This document shows positions 17,091-25,702 of a DNA stretch of 64,000 bases, one piece after another. The stretch is from Virgibacillus_F necropolis_A (GTDB taxonomy: Bacteria > Bacillota > Bacilli > Bacillales > Amphibacillaceae). A model generated the notes under the pieces. That model was not told the origin of the DNA. It was given only the letters and a program-made list of their open reading frames with translations, and searched no databases. Each line of letters opens with the position of its first letter. Within the stretch, counting starts at the first letter, position 1. A program made the position numbers and the translations under genes. The stretch is taken from positions 3,224,001 through 3,288,000 of the forward strand of contig NZ_CP084992.1 in NCBI RefSeq assembly GCF_044793635.1, in the 5' to 3' direction.

Positions 17091-18810
17091 GTATATACTC
17101 CTTTCCAAACTGCGATTCCACGATTTTACGGTAAAGCGCTGATTCTCCCAGTAATTCTTGATGTGTTCCATTCGCAAGGATCTGTCCGTGATCCATCAAT
17201 AAAATCCGGTCAGCGTCCATGGCAGTTGTGACCTTTTGGGTAATCATTAGATTGGTGCACTGGTACGTTTCGATTGCAGCAAGTAGCTTAGATTCTGTCT
17301 CCAAATCAAGTGCACTCGTACAATCATCCAGCATTAAAATTTTCGGATGACGAATAAGTGCACGGGCAATTGACAGTCGCTGCTTTTGTCCACCTGAAAG
17401 ATTGACACCCTTTTGCCCGATTTTGGTTTCGTATCCTTCAGGCAACTCCGTAATTGTAGCGTGAATTTGTGCATCAGTTGCGGCCTGGATCACTTCTTCT
17501 TTTGTCGCCTGTTCTTTACCCCAGGCAATATTGTCAAAAACAGATCCACTGAAAAGTAATGGATTCTGCGGAACGTAACCAATTGCTCGACGCAAATGAT
17601 CGAGTGTATAGGAAGTAATCGGTTTATCATCGATTGAAATTTCACCATTGTTCACATCATAAAGGCGGGGGAGAAGTTGAAACAACGATGTTTTCCCAGC
17701 ACCAGTCGCACCAATTATTGCGACTGATTCTCCAGCATTTACGGAAAAAGATATATCACGTAACACTTTCTCGTCCTGTGTGCTATAGAAAAAATCAACA
17801 TCTTCAACGTCAATTTTTCCATGACGTACAATCGCATCAGCTTCCGCATCCTCCGATTCATGTAAGTCAATGTTAACATCCAATACTTCACTAAGACGTG
17901 AAGCGGACGCTTTTGCCCGTGAAAAAGCTAACGTAATAAACGTGAACATGGAAATCGCCATCGAAACACGTAACGCATAATTGACGATCGCCACAATGTC
18001 ACCAACAGATGATTCACCAGCAAGTACCTGATTATTCCCAAACCAAATAATCGAGATCAAGCTCAGATTCATCACAAATAAAAGTACCGGCATCGAAGCC
18101 TCGACGAAGCGGAATGTATAGCGCGTTTCCGAAGCTAAATCTTTATTCGCTTTCATGAAACGGCTTTCCTCATGATTCCGACGCAAGAATGCCTTGATCA
18201 ACCGCATCCCAGCTAAATTCTCCTGCATCACGCGATTCACATTGTCCACACGTTGCTGCACACTTCGAAATAAGCGGCTTGCACGCTTCAGCACCCATAG
18301 TAAAAAGAAAATTAACAAAGGAACCGTAATTAAAAAGATCAGTGCAAGCTTGGCGTTCACAATAAACGCCATCACCACACCACCAAGTACAATTAAAGGA
18401 GCTTTCACCATAATGCGAAGTCCCATATGAATGGTATTCTGCATCTGACGCACATCATTGGTAAATCGCGTCATTAAGACAGACGTCGGGTATTGATTCA
18501 AGTTCACAAACGAAAAATCCTGCACCTTTTTAAACAGTTTTTCGCGAATGTCATACCCAAACCCATAGCTCGTGTGTGACGCATAAAACGAATTAATAAT
18601 TCCGGCAAAAAACGCAGCAAACGCAAGCCCAATCATAATGCTGCCCCACATCACAATATTGTCGATATCCTTGTTGATCACGCCCTGATTAATCATCATC
18701 CCCAGGAAGAAGGGAAGAAGTAGCTCTGTCGCAAGTTCAATTAACGTTAATGTATATGCAATCCCGATCGGGAGTTTATATGGTTTCAAAAAAGAAAGTA
18801 CTCTTTTCAC
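17080..18810 (-). CDS. Heterodimeric ABC exporter, subunit with degenerate Walker B
   Basis: This 576-residue exporter half has an N-terminal membrane domain and a nucleotide-binding domain with Walker A GATGAGKT and a canonical LSGGQKQR signature. Its Walker B ends LMLDD, with Asp replacing the catalytic Glu. Combined with the partner's Glu and broken signature, the dimer has one consensus ATPase site and one degenerate site, as in TM287/288 and BmrCD. A GTG start at 18810 follows TGGAGG by 6 nt. Confidence 0.9.
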   Translation of the reverse strand: MKRVLSFLKPYKLPIGIAYTLTLIELATELLLPFFLGMMINQGVINKDIDNIVMWGSIMIGLAFAAFFAGIINSFYASHTSYGFGYDIREKLFKKVQDFSFVNLNQYPTSVLMTRFTNDVRQMQNTIHMGLRIMVKAPLIVLGGVVMAFIVNAKLALIFLITVPLLIFFLLWVLKRASRLFRSVQQRVDNVNRVMQENLAGMRLIKAFLRRNHEESRFMKANKDLASETRYTFRFVEASMPVLLFVMNLSLISIIWFGNNQVLAGESSVGDIVAIVNYALRVSMAISMFTFITLAFSRAKASASRLSEVLDVNIDLHESEDAEADAIVRHGKIDVEDVDFFYSTQDEKVLRDISFSVNAGESVAIIGATGAGKTSLFQLLPRLYDVNNGEISIDDKPITSYTLDHLRRAIGYVPQNPLLFSGSVFDNIAWGKEQATKEEVIQAATDAQIHATITELPEGYETKIGQKGVNLSGGQKQRLSIARALIRHPKILMLDDCTSALDLETESKLLAAIETYQCTNLMITQKVTTAMDADRILLMDHGQILANGTHQELLGESALYRKIVESQFGKEYIHAN

Positions 18811-19085
18811 AGTGAACCTCCAAATATGTAATGATTCTATTATATAAGGAAAAGAGCGGATTATCTATTGTGGAGGATTGAAGGAGACGAGGACAAAATA
18901 AGTCAATGGATTCCATTACCTGTCACAAAATCCTGATTTACACCTAAAAAAGATAGTGAAGTATATCTAATTGCATAACAAATGCGGTGCTTTTTGTTAT
19001 CTTAAACTAAAATAACCCAGCTCATATGAACTAGGCTGTTTCCTAATAATTGCTTATTCAAAACACGTCGTTTGCTAGAACTGGT

Positions 19086-19263
19086 GGACATACGGTTCGC
19101 TATTTCTATTAAAACAGTGATTTTGAGTAGGTATGCGGACATACGATCACCTATTTAACATATATCAAAGTAATATAGGGGTATTACTCCCAAATAAGGA
19201 ACCTGGTGTCCGTTTAACACCTTACTATTGTTTGTTATCTATAAATAACGTATCTGATGTCCG
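19086..19263. repeat. Inverted array of four GGACAT-x-TATTT motifs
   Basis: Two direct copies (19086-19105 and 19136-19156) are followed by two reversed copies (19192-19212 and 19243-19263). The consensus is CGGACATnnGnTnCnnTATTT. Spacing is about 50 nt within each orientation. Similar short motifs form variable arrays in intergenic regions of Bacillaceae. The function is unknown. Confidence 0.55.
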
Positions 19264-19442
19264 CGAAAGTAAGGTATTCCTTCAGTTATTCAAGGTCTTT
19301 CTTTTATGTAAGCCAATTTGAATTCGAACTTGTAGGTCTAAATGTAGACTTACACTAGCTATTGTAACCTAAAAAATTGAGGTACAACGACACTACAAAT
19401 TTATTGGAAATATAACCGAAAATGATACTATACCAACAAAAG

Positions 19443-19478
19443 ATGACCATCATTAGCATGCAAGTGATGGTCATTTTA
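19443..19478. terminator. Hairpin, possible bidirectional terminator
   Basis: ATGACCATCA (19443-19452) pairs with TGATGGTCAT (19465-19474). Short T-rich runs lie on both sides. It may end transcription from the small minus-strand gene at 19569-19721. Confidence 0.5.
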
Positions 19479-19568
19479 CAGTACATTTTTAATGTTTGTG
19501 ATAAGTAACGGAAACCGTTAATAAGGCAATGGGATTTTAACGGTTATATCGACACTCTGTAGCAGGCT

Positions 19569-19721
19569 TTAATACTCAATTTCTTCAAAATCCTGTGGTT
19601 GAGGAGTTGGTTGCTTTTGTTTTAACTTATCGTTTTCAGAAATTTCTTCGTTAATCTCCTGATAAGCCTTTACTTTGGCCTGTTTATTTGTACGTTTGTT
19701 GTTTAGCTTATCGTGGGTCAT
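19569..19721 (-). CDS. Small hydrophilic protein, 50 aa
   Basis: ATG 19721 follows GAAAGGATGG by about 6 nt on the minus strand and reads 50 codons to TAA. The peptide is highly charged (MTHDKLNNKRTNKQAKVKAY...) with a glutamine- and proline-rich centre and an acidic C-terminus (DFEEIEY). It has no hydrophobic or known domain. Size and composition resemble small Bacillaceae proteins of unknown role, and the ribosome binding site supports it. Confidence 0.6.
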   Translation of the reverse strand: MTHDKLNNKRTNKQAKVKAYQEINEEISENDKLKQKQPTPQPQDFEEIEY

Positions 19722-19835
19722 TTTGATCCATCCTTTCTGTTTTATTTCATCTTATTTTGACCTGAATGAGAAGGTCTATGTATGGACTCTAACTTGGTGA
19801 AATATAGAGGTAACTAGTATATTTTTTAATTGTGT

Positions 19836-19857
19836 ATACATTGTAAACACAATGTAT
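19836..19857 (+). promoter_or_regulatory. Palindromic operator candidate before the ribbon-helix-helix gene
   Basis: ATACATTGT (19836-19844) and ACAATGTAT (19849-19857) are perfect 9-bp arms around AAAC. The right arm touches the -35 (TTGACA, 19857-19862). A TACAAT -10 follows at 19880-19885 with a 17-bp spacer. Autoregulation by the downstream RHH protein is plausible. Confidence 0.65.
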
Positions 19858-19917
19858 TGACAATAAATTTTATATAACTTACAATTAACGTATTCTTTAT
19901 AAGGGAGGATAAGTTAA

Positions 19918-20322
19918 TTGGATACGAATTTGCACATACGTATATCAAAGGAACTAAAAGAGAGTTTTCAACAGGTTGCTAAGGAAAATAATAAAGATAC
20001 CTCGTCCCTAATGCGTGATTGGATTTCAACCTATGTAGCTGAACATCAGAAATCTGATGAAGATTTAGCTGCTGAACTATATCTGGCAGGGTACCAATTA
20101 CAACAAGCGCTTGGAGGGAGGGAAAATGTTAGCAAGGAATTTGCGAAACAATTACAGGAATACTCTTTGACGGACCAGAAAGAATTCACACAACTAATAC
20201 TAACCACCTACTTAGACCTTGAACTAACAATACCTTCAAGTATCTCTAAAACGTATAAAGGGTTCGCTTTTTCTCAGATGTTTTTGCTGGGCTTAATTGG
20301 GGATAAACCTAAGGGGAAATGA
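19918..20322 (+). CDS. Ribbon-helix-helix DNA-binding protein
   Basis: This 134-residue protein starts at TTG 19918 after GGGAGG. Residues 1-42 (DTNLHIRISKELKESFQQVAKENNKDTSSLMRDWI) fit a ribbon-helix-helix domain of the Arc/CopG class. The remaining 90 residues form a helical domain I do not recognise. No toxin gene is adjacent, because a MITE follows directly. The palindrome at its promoter suggests self-repression. Confidence 0.75.
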   Translation: MDTNLHIRISKELKESFQQVAKENNKDTSSLMRDWISTYVAEHQKSDEDLAAELYLAGYQLQQALGGRENVSKEFAKQLQEYSLTDQKEFTQLILTTYLDLELTIPSSISKTYKGFAFSQMFLLGLIGDKPKGK

Positions 20323-20367
20323 TAGGCAACAAGCCGCCTCATCTTTTTCAATAGGTTTTTATATAAA

Positions 20368-20794
20368 GACTGTATTGGTAAAGATTGTTGCTTTTAAGAG
20401 AATAGATATAAACGACGTAACTGCTATGTTGATTTCCGCTGCGGACAGTTGCTTTCCGCGGGCACGGCTTCAGCCTCCTCGCGGAAGACCACCGCTGCGG
20501 GGTCTTCAGACTCGTGCTGTTCCCGCAGGAGTCAACTGTCCTTCGCTCCAATCAACTGCCATAATAGTGAAAGAAGCTACAAAGTACTGCTTCCAGACAC
20601 CATGTTAGCGTAGGAAATACACGTAGACTCCTGCGGAAACGAAGACGATGAGACCCCGCAGTGGGCGGTCTTTGCTCGCGAGGAGGCTCAGCGCGAGCCC
20701 GCGGAAAGCGAAGTGTATTTCCGAAGCGGTATGCTATGTCGCAGTATAAATCAACTATGAAGATGTAAAAGCAACAATGCGTACGAAAAGAGCC
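20368..20794 (-). mobile_element. MITE copy 2, 427 bp
   Basis: The element is flanked by TATATAAA at 20360-20367 and 20795-20802, an 8-bp target duplication. Its ends are GACTG (diverged from GGCTG) and GAGCC. It is internally reversed relative to copies 1 and 3: the GGACAGTTG/CAACTGTCC hairpin (20442-20541) comes first and the GGAAATACAC/GTGTATTTCC hairpin (20608-20722) second. It contains no gene. Confidence 0.87.
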
Positions 20795-20917
20795 TATATA
20801 AAAAAACGTAAACAGGAATTCGATGGTTAAAGTATTCAACAAAGCGAAAGGCATAGAGGAAATTCTCTATGCCTTATATCATGTGAATTATACTTTTAAT
20901 TATTTGAAAACGCGTTT

Positions 20918-21352
20918 TCACGTTTTTCTGATTAGCAATTTCATCAAAAAACGGACGAAAAACATGAGCAAAAAGACACCGATAAACGTGTGAATCCATG
21001 TCCATGTATTGTATTCAAGCAAATCTGTATATTTTTCAAAAATCACCTCAATGATTGTTAAAGCAGAGGTATATATTAAACATTGTAAAAAAATGCCTTT
21101 ATAACCTGAGTGATAAGTAGTTTGATAAAAGTAAACACAAACAACCGGGAGTATAAGATATTCATAAAGTATATGACTATCGAAATGTTCATGAGGAAAC
21201 AACTTTATAGGATAGTCAAGCATGTTTTCTTCTACCACAATAACACCAAAAAACGTTGAAAAATACGAGGTCAGTAAAAATATTAGTATCCAATCCTTCA
21301 TCGGTGGCTTTCTTAAACTGATAACCAATAGTGCAATCCCGATGATTAACAT
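20918..21352 (-). CDS. CBO0543-family membrane protein
   Basis: About 144 residues with four or five membrane helices. The loop MLDYPIKLFPHEHFDSHILYEY and the following PVVCVYFYQTTY are characteristic of the CBO0543 group of Firmicutes membrane proteins. The start is ATG 21352 or TTG 21361. The gene converges with MITE copy 2 downstream and abuts degenerate sequence upstream. The function is unknown. Confidence 0.75.
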   Translation of the reverse strand: MLIIGIALLVISLRKPPMKDWILIFLLTSYFSTFFGVIVVEENMLDYPIKLFPHEHFDSHILYEYLILPVVCVYFYQTTYHSGYKGIFLQCLIYTSALTIIEVIFEKYTDLLEYNTWTWIHTFIGVFLLMFFVRFLMKLLIRKT

Positions 21353-21384
21353 TACCCACAAAATGATTTTTTCTAAGATAAGCT

Positions 21385-21622
21385 ATAGCCCCTTTTTAAA
21401 TGGTTTACCATTTAAGTATAACCAATATAAACCGGCTTTATCTCATAACCCAGGGTTTGATGCATTAAGGAAAATTGTCGGTTGCACCAAAAATGATCTT
21501 CGGGGATTATTTAAAGTAGTAGTCGATAAAATCCTAGGTGCCAGTCTGTTTGGTTCTGAATCACCAGAAGTGATTAATCTGGTAAAACTAGCAATGGGTT
21601 TGGGGAATTTAAAGCTACATTA
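21385..21622 (+). pseudogene. Coding remnant of an unidentified protein
   Basis: A frame reading SYSPFLNGLPFKYNQYKPAL and on through GFDALRKIVGCTKNDLRGLFKVV and a FGSESPEVINLVKLAMGLGN end looks protein-like but has no start or ribosome binding site. Upstream it runs antisense into the CBO0543 gene. It is probably the 3' end of a truncated gene. I do not recognise the family. Confidence 0.35.
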
Positions 21623-21717
21623 ATGGAAGAAGTTAATTTGAATTATGGGAACGTATGTTTTATAATTTACTTTAAGAAATAAATCTTTCTATTGAAAATG
21701 ATTCGGGAGGGGCTCAG

Positions 21718-22221
21718 ATGTATATTACAATTTCAGATTATATTAAAGAATGGAATAAAGAGGCTATATTAACTCAAAAAACTTTGGAGAGCTTGACGGA
21801 TGACTCATTATTACAACAAGTTTATCCTGAAGGTCGTACATTAGGAGGAATTGCGTGGCATTTTACAACAAACATCCCAGATTATTTAGCCGAATTTGGA
21901 TTCAGGATAGATAGAATAGAAAATGCAGAAAACGTTCCATCTTCTGCAAAGGAAATTGCTGAAATCTTTCAAAATATAAGTTCTCAAGCTGCCAAAGTTA
22001 TTGAACAGCAATGGACAGACAAATCTCTAGAACAAATACAAGAAGCCTTTGGAAGACAGGAATCAAATGCTACAATCCTGATGGGACTAATCAAGCACAT
22101 TGTTCATCATCGAGGGCAAATTACAGTTCTTATGCGTCAAGCAGGAATAAAACCTTCTGGAGTTTATGGGCCACCAAAAGAAGATTGGGTTCATTTAGGT
22201 GTGGAAGATCCACCATTATAA
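21718..22221 (+). CDS. DinB-family protein
   Basis: This 167-residue four-helix metal-binding protein has His near residue 48 (GGIAWHFTTNIPDYL) and the pair HIVHHRGQITVLMRQ near residue 125, the full DinB His triad. The C-terminal GVYGPPKEDW is typical of the subfamily. GGGAGGGG lies 8 nt before ATG 21718. It is a second DinB-fold gene in the window, only distantly related to the one at 7783. Confidence 0.88.
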   Translation: MYITISDYIKEWNKEAILTQKTLESLTDDSLLQQVYPEGRTLGGIAWHFTTNIPDYLAEFGFRIDRIENAENVPSSAKEIAEIFQNISSQAAKVIEQQWTDKSLEQIQEAFGRQESNATILMGLIKHIVHHRGQITVLMRQAGIKPSGVYGPPKEDWVHLGVEDPPL

Positions 22222-22330
22222 TAGTGTGCTAAATGGACGCTTATTTTCAATAAGAGGGCAGGGGGTTCAATAAGGTATCATAATTTAAATAAATAATAAC
22301 GTTACAAATTATTTTTGGGAGTGATAGTAA

Positions 22331-22870
22331 TTGCAATTTTTTATCGGAATAGTGCCTCCAGATGAATACAAAATGAAACTAATAGATTTTCAGTATAAAT
22401 GGAGAGGTAATCGGATTACAGACGTTGTAGAACCACATATAACGCTTAAGGCACAAGGTGGATTAACCACAGATGAAAAGTGGCAAAGTAAAGTTAAAGG
22501 AGTCTGTGATAACTTTCCATCCTTTCAACTTACACTTGATAAACCAATGTTCTTTGGTGATGATATTCTTTATTTAAGTGCTACTTCAAATGAACTATAT
22601 AAACTACATAAAAGTATAGTCCGAGAAATTTCTCCTTCCAACGATTTAATTAAAAAGTATTTTGAACTTGACGACTTTGTACCACATATGACTTTGGGAA
22701 AAACAAATTATGGTTTATCAAAAAAGGAACTTAGAGAGATGGAAAAATTGGCAGAAAAAGAACTTAGTCCTTTTCCAACCTTTGAGGTTAGATTTTTAAG
22801 GGTATATCAAGAAATTGAAACAAATAAATATATAAAGTATATAGATATTCCTTTAAATAATAGAAGATAA
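22331..22870 (+). CDS. 2'-5' RNA ligase-family protein
   Basis: A 179-residue two-H phosphoesterase with motifs PHITLKAQGG (about 36) and PHMTLGKTNYG (about 118). It starts at TTG 22331 after GGGAGTG. Possible activities are ligation or hydrolysis of 2',5' or cyclic phosphate links. It stands alone, 110 nt after the DinB gene. It is clearly different from YjcG at 13589. Confidence 0.85.
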   Translation: MQFFIGIVPPDEYKMKLIDFQYKWRGNRITDVVEPHITLKAQGGLTTDEKWQSKVKGVCDNFPSFQLTLDKPMFFGDDILYLSATSNELYKLHKSIVREISPSNDLIKKYFELDDFVPHMTLGKTNYGLSKKELREMEKLAEKELSPFPTFEVRFLRVYQEIETNKYIKYIDIPLNNRR

Positions 22871-22875
22871 AATAA

Positions 22876-23016
22876 TTCAGGAATACTGAAAACCAAGATG
22901 AAGAAATAACTTTTAATGGAGCAGTAGTAAGTGGAACTCCAAAGGAATTAGAAAGGTTTCAGGATTTGGAATTTGTTAGGGCTTCTGTGTTAGGCGTAAC
23001 GATTGATAAACATTAA
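22876..23016 (+). pseudogene. C-terminal remnant of an unidentified protein
   Basis: An open frame of 46 codons with no start (FRNTENQDEEITFNGAVV... to SVLGVTIDKH) ends at TAA 23014-23016. The coding character is clear but no ribosome binding site exists. It looks like the tail left after deletion of the 5' part of a gene. Confidence 0.4.
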
Positions 23017-23132
23017 AGAATGAAAGCTTTATTTTTTAATTCATAAGTTCCTTCTTTCGGGAAATTCTAAGTGTAAAGTTTTTAATTGGAAGGGGGATTA
23101 TTTGCCCCTGTAGAAGTTAAGGGGTTGCAATA

Positions 23133-23576
23133 ATGAAAAAGTACAGAACTTTCATTGTGATGTGTGTATTAACTTGTTTATTCGTCGTTATGTCTGCTTG
23201 TGGGAATACAGGCAATCAATCAAAAACGAATAACGCATCCGAAATCACGATTGATTCCTCCGAAGCAAATAACGAGTTTGCAATATCAACAAACAGCAGT
23301 AATGATAATGATCGACATAAAGGAAACAATTCGGATTCTAATGGTAACAAATATTTTTTTAGTGGAACTTGTGCTATAGAATACTTAAAACATCAATTAG
23401 AAATGGAAAACAATGATGATATCGTATTTGATGATTTGGGTGGAAATCTAGAGACAGATAAAGCAGGTTCATATTATACAATAAAACTGACATCCAAATC
23501 TCTTAAGAAACAGGGTGGGACTGGAACAGTGGGTTTATATAAAGTATATCAAGATGGTACCTATAAGTTAAACTAG
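23133..23576 (+). CDS. Putative lipoprotein, 147 aa
   Basis: A type II signal peptide ends in VMSAC with the lipidated Cys at 23. A low-complexity Asn/Ser/Asp linker (about 25-72) leads to a small C-terminal domain of roughly 75 residues. Sulphur-free linkers like this are common in Gram-positive surface lipoproteins. A strong terminator follows. The function is unknown. Confidence 0.8.
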   Translation: MKKYRTFIVMCVLTCLFVVMSACGNTGNQSKTNNASEITIDSSEANNEFAISTNSSNDNDRHKGNNSDSNGNKYFFSGTCAIEYLKHQLEMENNDDIVFDDLGGNLETDKAGSYYTIKLTSKSLKKQGGTGTVGLYKVYQDGTYKLN

Positions 23577-23602
23577 CAATTGAAGTATTCAAAATAAATG
23601 TA

Positions 23603-23642
23603 GCAAATGGCTCTAGTTCACTTAGAACTGGGCCATTTTTTT
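23603..23642 (+). terminator. Terminator after the lipoprotein gene
   Basis: AAATGGC...GCCATTT outer arms and an inner AGTTC...GAACT stem are followed by a run of T residues. Confidence 0.75.
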
Positions 23643-23749
23643 ATCCGAGTATAAAATATAATGGAATTTATGTTAAAATTAAGAAAATAAATAAAAAGAA
23701 AAAAATGGGAGTAATTGTACCACAAACGAAAGTGAGGGGGATATGGTAC

Positions 23750-24391
23750 ATGAGCAAGAAAACCCTTATAACTATCATAGTAGCTCTTCTTTTCCTTGTT
23801 GCTATAAATTTCTATACTAATGGACAGGATGACAAACAATATAAGGAATTAGAAATAGAAAACTTGAAACAGGAAAATGCAAAATTGCAACAGAATATTG
23901 ATAATTTAATTGCAGATCTACAAAAGTTAGAAACAACTAGAGCAGTTGATGTGGCTAAGGAATTTAAGAAGAAGCAATTAACTGTTAATTACGATGAAAA
24001 TTACGGTTCTCGAAGGTTTAGTGCTCTAGAGGAAATTAAAAAAGTACAAGAAAACTTCGGTGATTATACGACAAAAGAGGAAATGGAGTATCTTCGCTTA
24101 TATAGAATCCTGAGTTACATAAACCGGTTATCTCAGGAAACGAAAAGTAATTTATCCGTGAAAAATATCTCTGTTGATGTTACTGGTGTTGAAACCGAAA
24201 AAATTACGCTTGACTATGATATTGAAATTGAATTTGATCCTCTTGAACAAAAAGGTGAAAAGAAAAGCATATCAAACTTTGGGCAGATGCGTCTCATAAA
24301 AACAGAAGGAAGCTGGAAAGTAGATGCTGATTTGCAACGGATGAAGAGTATTAATGAGGTAAAAGGGCTATTAAATAAACAAGGTAGTTAG
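23750..24391 (+). CDS. Membrane-anchored coiled-coil protein, hypothetical
   Basis: About 213 residues starting at ATG 23750, preceded by GAGGGGG. One N-terminal membrane helix (about 6-22) is followed by a coiled coil (about 30-65, KELEIENLKQENAKLQQNI). A soluble alpha/beta domain ends the protein and resembles NTF2-like conjugation or sporulation proteins. The upstream extension to 23705 lacks signals. It is followed after 29 nt by the frameshifted DUF5412-like gene and probably cotranscribed. Confidence 0.75.
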   Translation: MSKKTLITIIVALLFLVAINFYTNGQDDKQYKELEIENLKQENAKLQQNIDNLIADLQKLETTRAVDVAKEFKKKQLTVNYDENYGSRRFSALEEIKKVQENFGDYTTKEEMEYLRLYRILSYINRLSQETKSNLSVKNISVDVTGVETEKITLDYDIEIEFDPLEQKGEKKSISNFGQMRLIKTEGSWKVDADLQRMKSINEVKGLLNKQGS

Positions 24392-24420
24392 ACCTTCCAT
24401 GACAGTAAAGGAGGCACATT

Positions 24421-24949
24421 ATGCCAAGACAATACAACCTATGGTCATTCTATCTATGCTTATTTTGTATCATAATTTCTTCCTATGCGTTGTACTCAAC
24501 TATTCGCCAAACCTGGATTATTGCGCCCCCAAATTACGTTCTTTTGTTGTTTACCATAATAGCTCTCATTTTAGGGATTATCGGTTTCAAAGATAAAACG
24601 AATTGGCTTGCAAAATTAAGAAGTTGGCTGACGGTGCTGCTTTCATTATTACTCATTATCATCCTATTTTTCTCTGTCTTGTTTACATCATTCTTTTCGA
24701 TGGGCAAGGTACTAATCAAAACAACACTCTCTTGACCATAATTATACAATCGAGTTGTACCGGACCAATGGAGGAGCAGCCACCTCATTCGGAGTAGTAG
24801 GTGAATTGAAAGGACCGCTTTGGTTTAAGAAAAGAGTTTATTCTGATTACCGAATGGACCATGCTGACGTTCGATGGAAAAACAATCATACTGTCTCTAT
24901 CAACAATCATAAAATAAATCTAGGCGAAGGGGAGACTTATTCGGATTGA
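24421..24949 (+). pseudogene. DUF5412-like membrane protein, frameshifted
   Basis: The frame from ATG 24421 (AAGGAGG, 7 nt) encodes three membrane helices and ends at TGA 24735. The next frame, from about 24734, continues DHNYTIELYRTNGGAATSFG to a stop at 24949, matching the soluble C-terminus expected of DUF5412-type proteins. Removing one T from the TT at 24732-24733 rebuilds a single ORF of about 175 codons. Either the gene is broken by one inserted base, or there is a sequencing error in the CTCTCTT run. Confidence 0.7.
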
Positions 24950-24976
24950 TCTCAATAAATTCCTAGGGGGGCTTTA

Positions 24977-25552
24977 ATGAGACTTATATCAGGTATTATC
25001 ATTATTCTGATACTGGTATCAGGATGTTCCAGTAAGCCATCATTAGAACTCATAAGTTCATCTGCTGAAATTAGAGATGATAGGTCAGGTGGAATTGGTA
25101 TTACTTCTGGAGAGAGGGAAGGACAAATAATAAAACCGATTTCACTGAGTTACAATTTTGTTATAAAGAATACCGGGAAGGATACGATTGGAGGAACAGA
25201 AGAATTAAATAGCCTGACATTCGAATATGAAGATGGCATTAAACTATCTATTGAACCAAATGAAAAGTTAAAAGCAGTTACGAAAGAGGTAGTAGGATTT
25301 AAAATTTACAAAGAAGGAGGGAGACAACAAGCTAATCTAGGTGTTGGGAAAACAAGCATTCCAGTTTTACAACCAAACCAAGATGGAGAGTATACGATAG
25401 ATTTTGTTTTAGGTGCATTAGAAGAAAATCCTGAGATAAGACTTGCTCCTTCACAAGCACAATTGGATAAGTTAGAAAAAAATGCTATGGAAGCAACATT
25501 AGTTATTTATTCTGGGGATAAAGAAATAGCACGTATTGACCTTCATAATTAG
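24977..25552 (+). CDS. Putative lipoprotein, 191 aa
   Basis: The signal peptide ends LVSGC with Cys17 as the lipidation site. The mature part is a beta-rich domain (ISLSYNFVIKNTGKDTIGG...) of an immunoglobulin-like type, followed by a helical C-terminal segment. GGGGGGC lies upstream of ATG 24977. It follows the frameshifted gene by 27 nt and may be part of the same unit starting at 23750. Confidence 0.8.
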   Translation: MRLISGIIIILILVSGCSSKPSLELISSSAEIRDDRSGGIGITSGEREGQIIKPISLSYNFVIKNTGKDTIGGTEELNSLTFEYEDGIKLSIEPNEKLKAVTKEVVGFKIYKEGGRQQANLGVGKTSIPVLQPNQDGEYTIDFVLGALEENPEIRLAPSQAQLDKLEKNAMEATLVIYSGDKEIARIDLHN

Positions 25553-25673
25553 GTAGGGGTACATTTCAATGCAATTATTAGAAAACTTGGCTTATCGCCA
25601 AGCCTTAATGGCGAAAGCCTTAGTTGCACTTATGCAGTAAGAAAGGATTTATACTCTTAACTGCTAAAATGAG

Positions 25674-25698
25674 AGAGGGACAAGACGCATGTCCCTCT
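25674..25698 (-). terminator. Terminator of the ABC-2 transporter operon
   Basis: AGAGGGACA (25674-25682) pairs with TGTCCCTCT (25690-25698) just beyond the permease stop. The T-tract on the minus strand is short (CATTTTA). Confidence 0.55.
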
Positions 25699-25702
25699 AA
25701 TC

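Larger units (their letters stand above)
18811..19568. other. 758-bp intergenic region with inverted mosaic repeats
   Basis: No convincing gene is seen. The region holds the upstream region of the ABC exporter operon, four copies of a GGACAT...TATTT motif (listed separately), a hairpin at 19443-19474 and a TAACGG-N3-CCGTTA palindrome at 19506-19520. Confidence 0.6.

Noticed and set aside
17634..17876. Plus-strand ORFs opposite the ABC exporter and other large genes
   Set aside because: They are shadows of strongly coding minus-strand frames.
19133..19321. 62-codon ORF in the 18.8-19.6 kb gap
   Set aside because: It runs through the inverted motif array, has no ribosome binding site and no protein-like composition.
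25569..25640. 23-codon peptide after the lipoprotein gene
   Set aside because: The frame is very short with a repetitive GGC/GCC context and no clear ribosome binding site.
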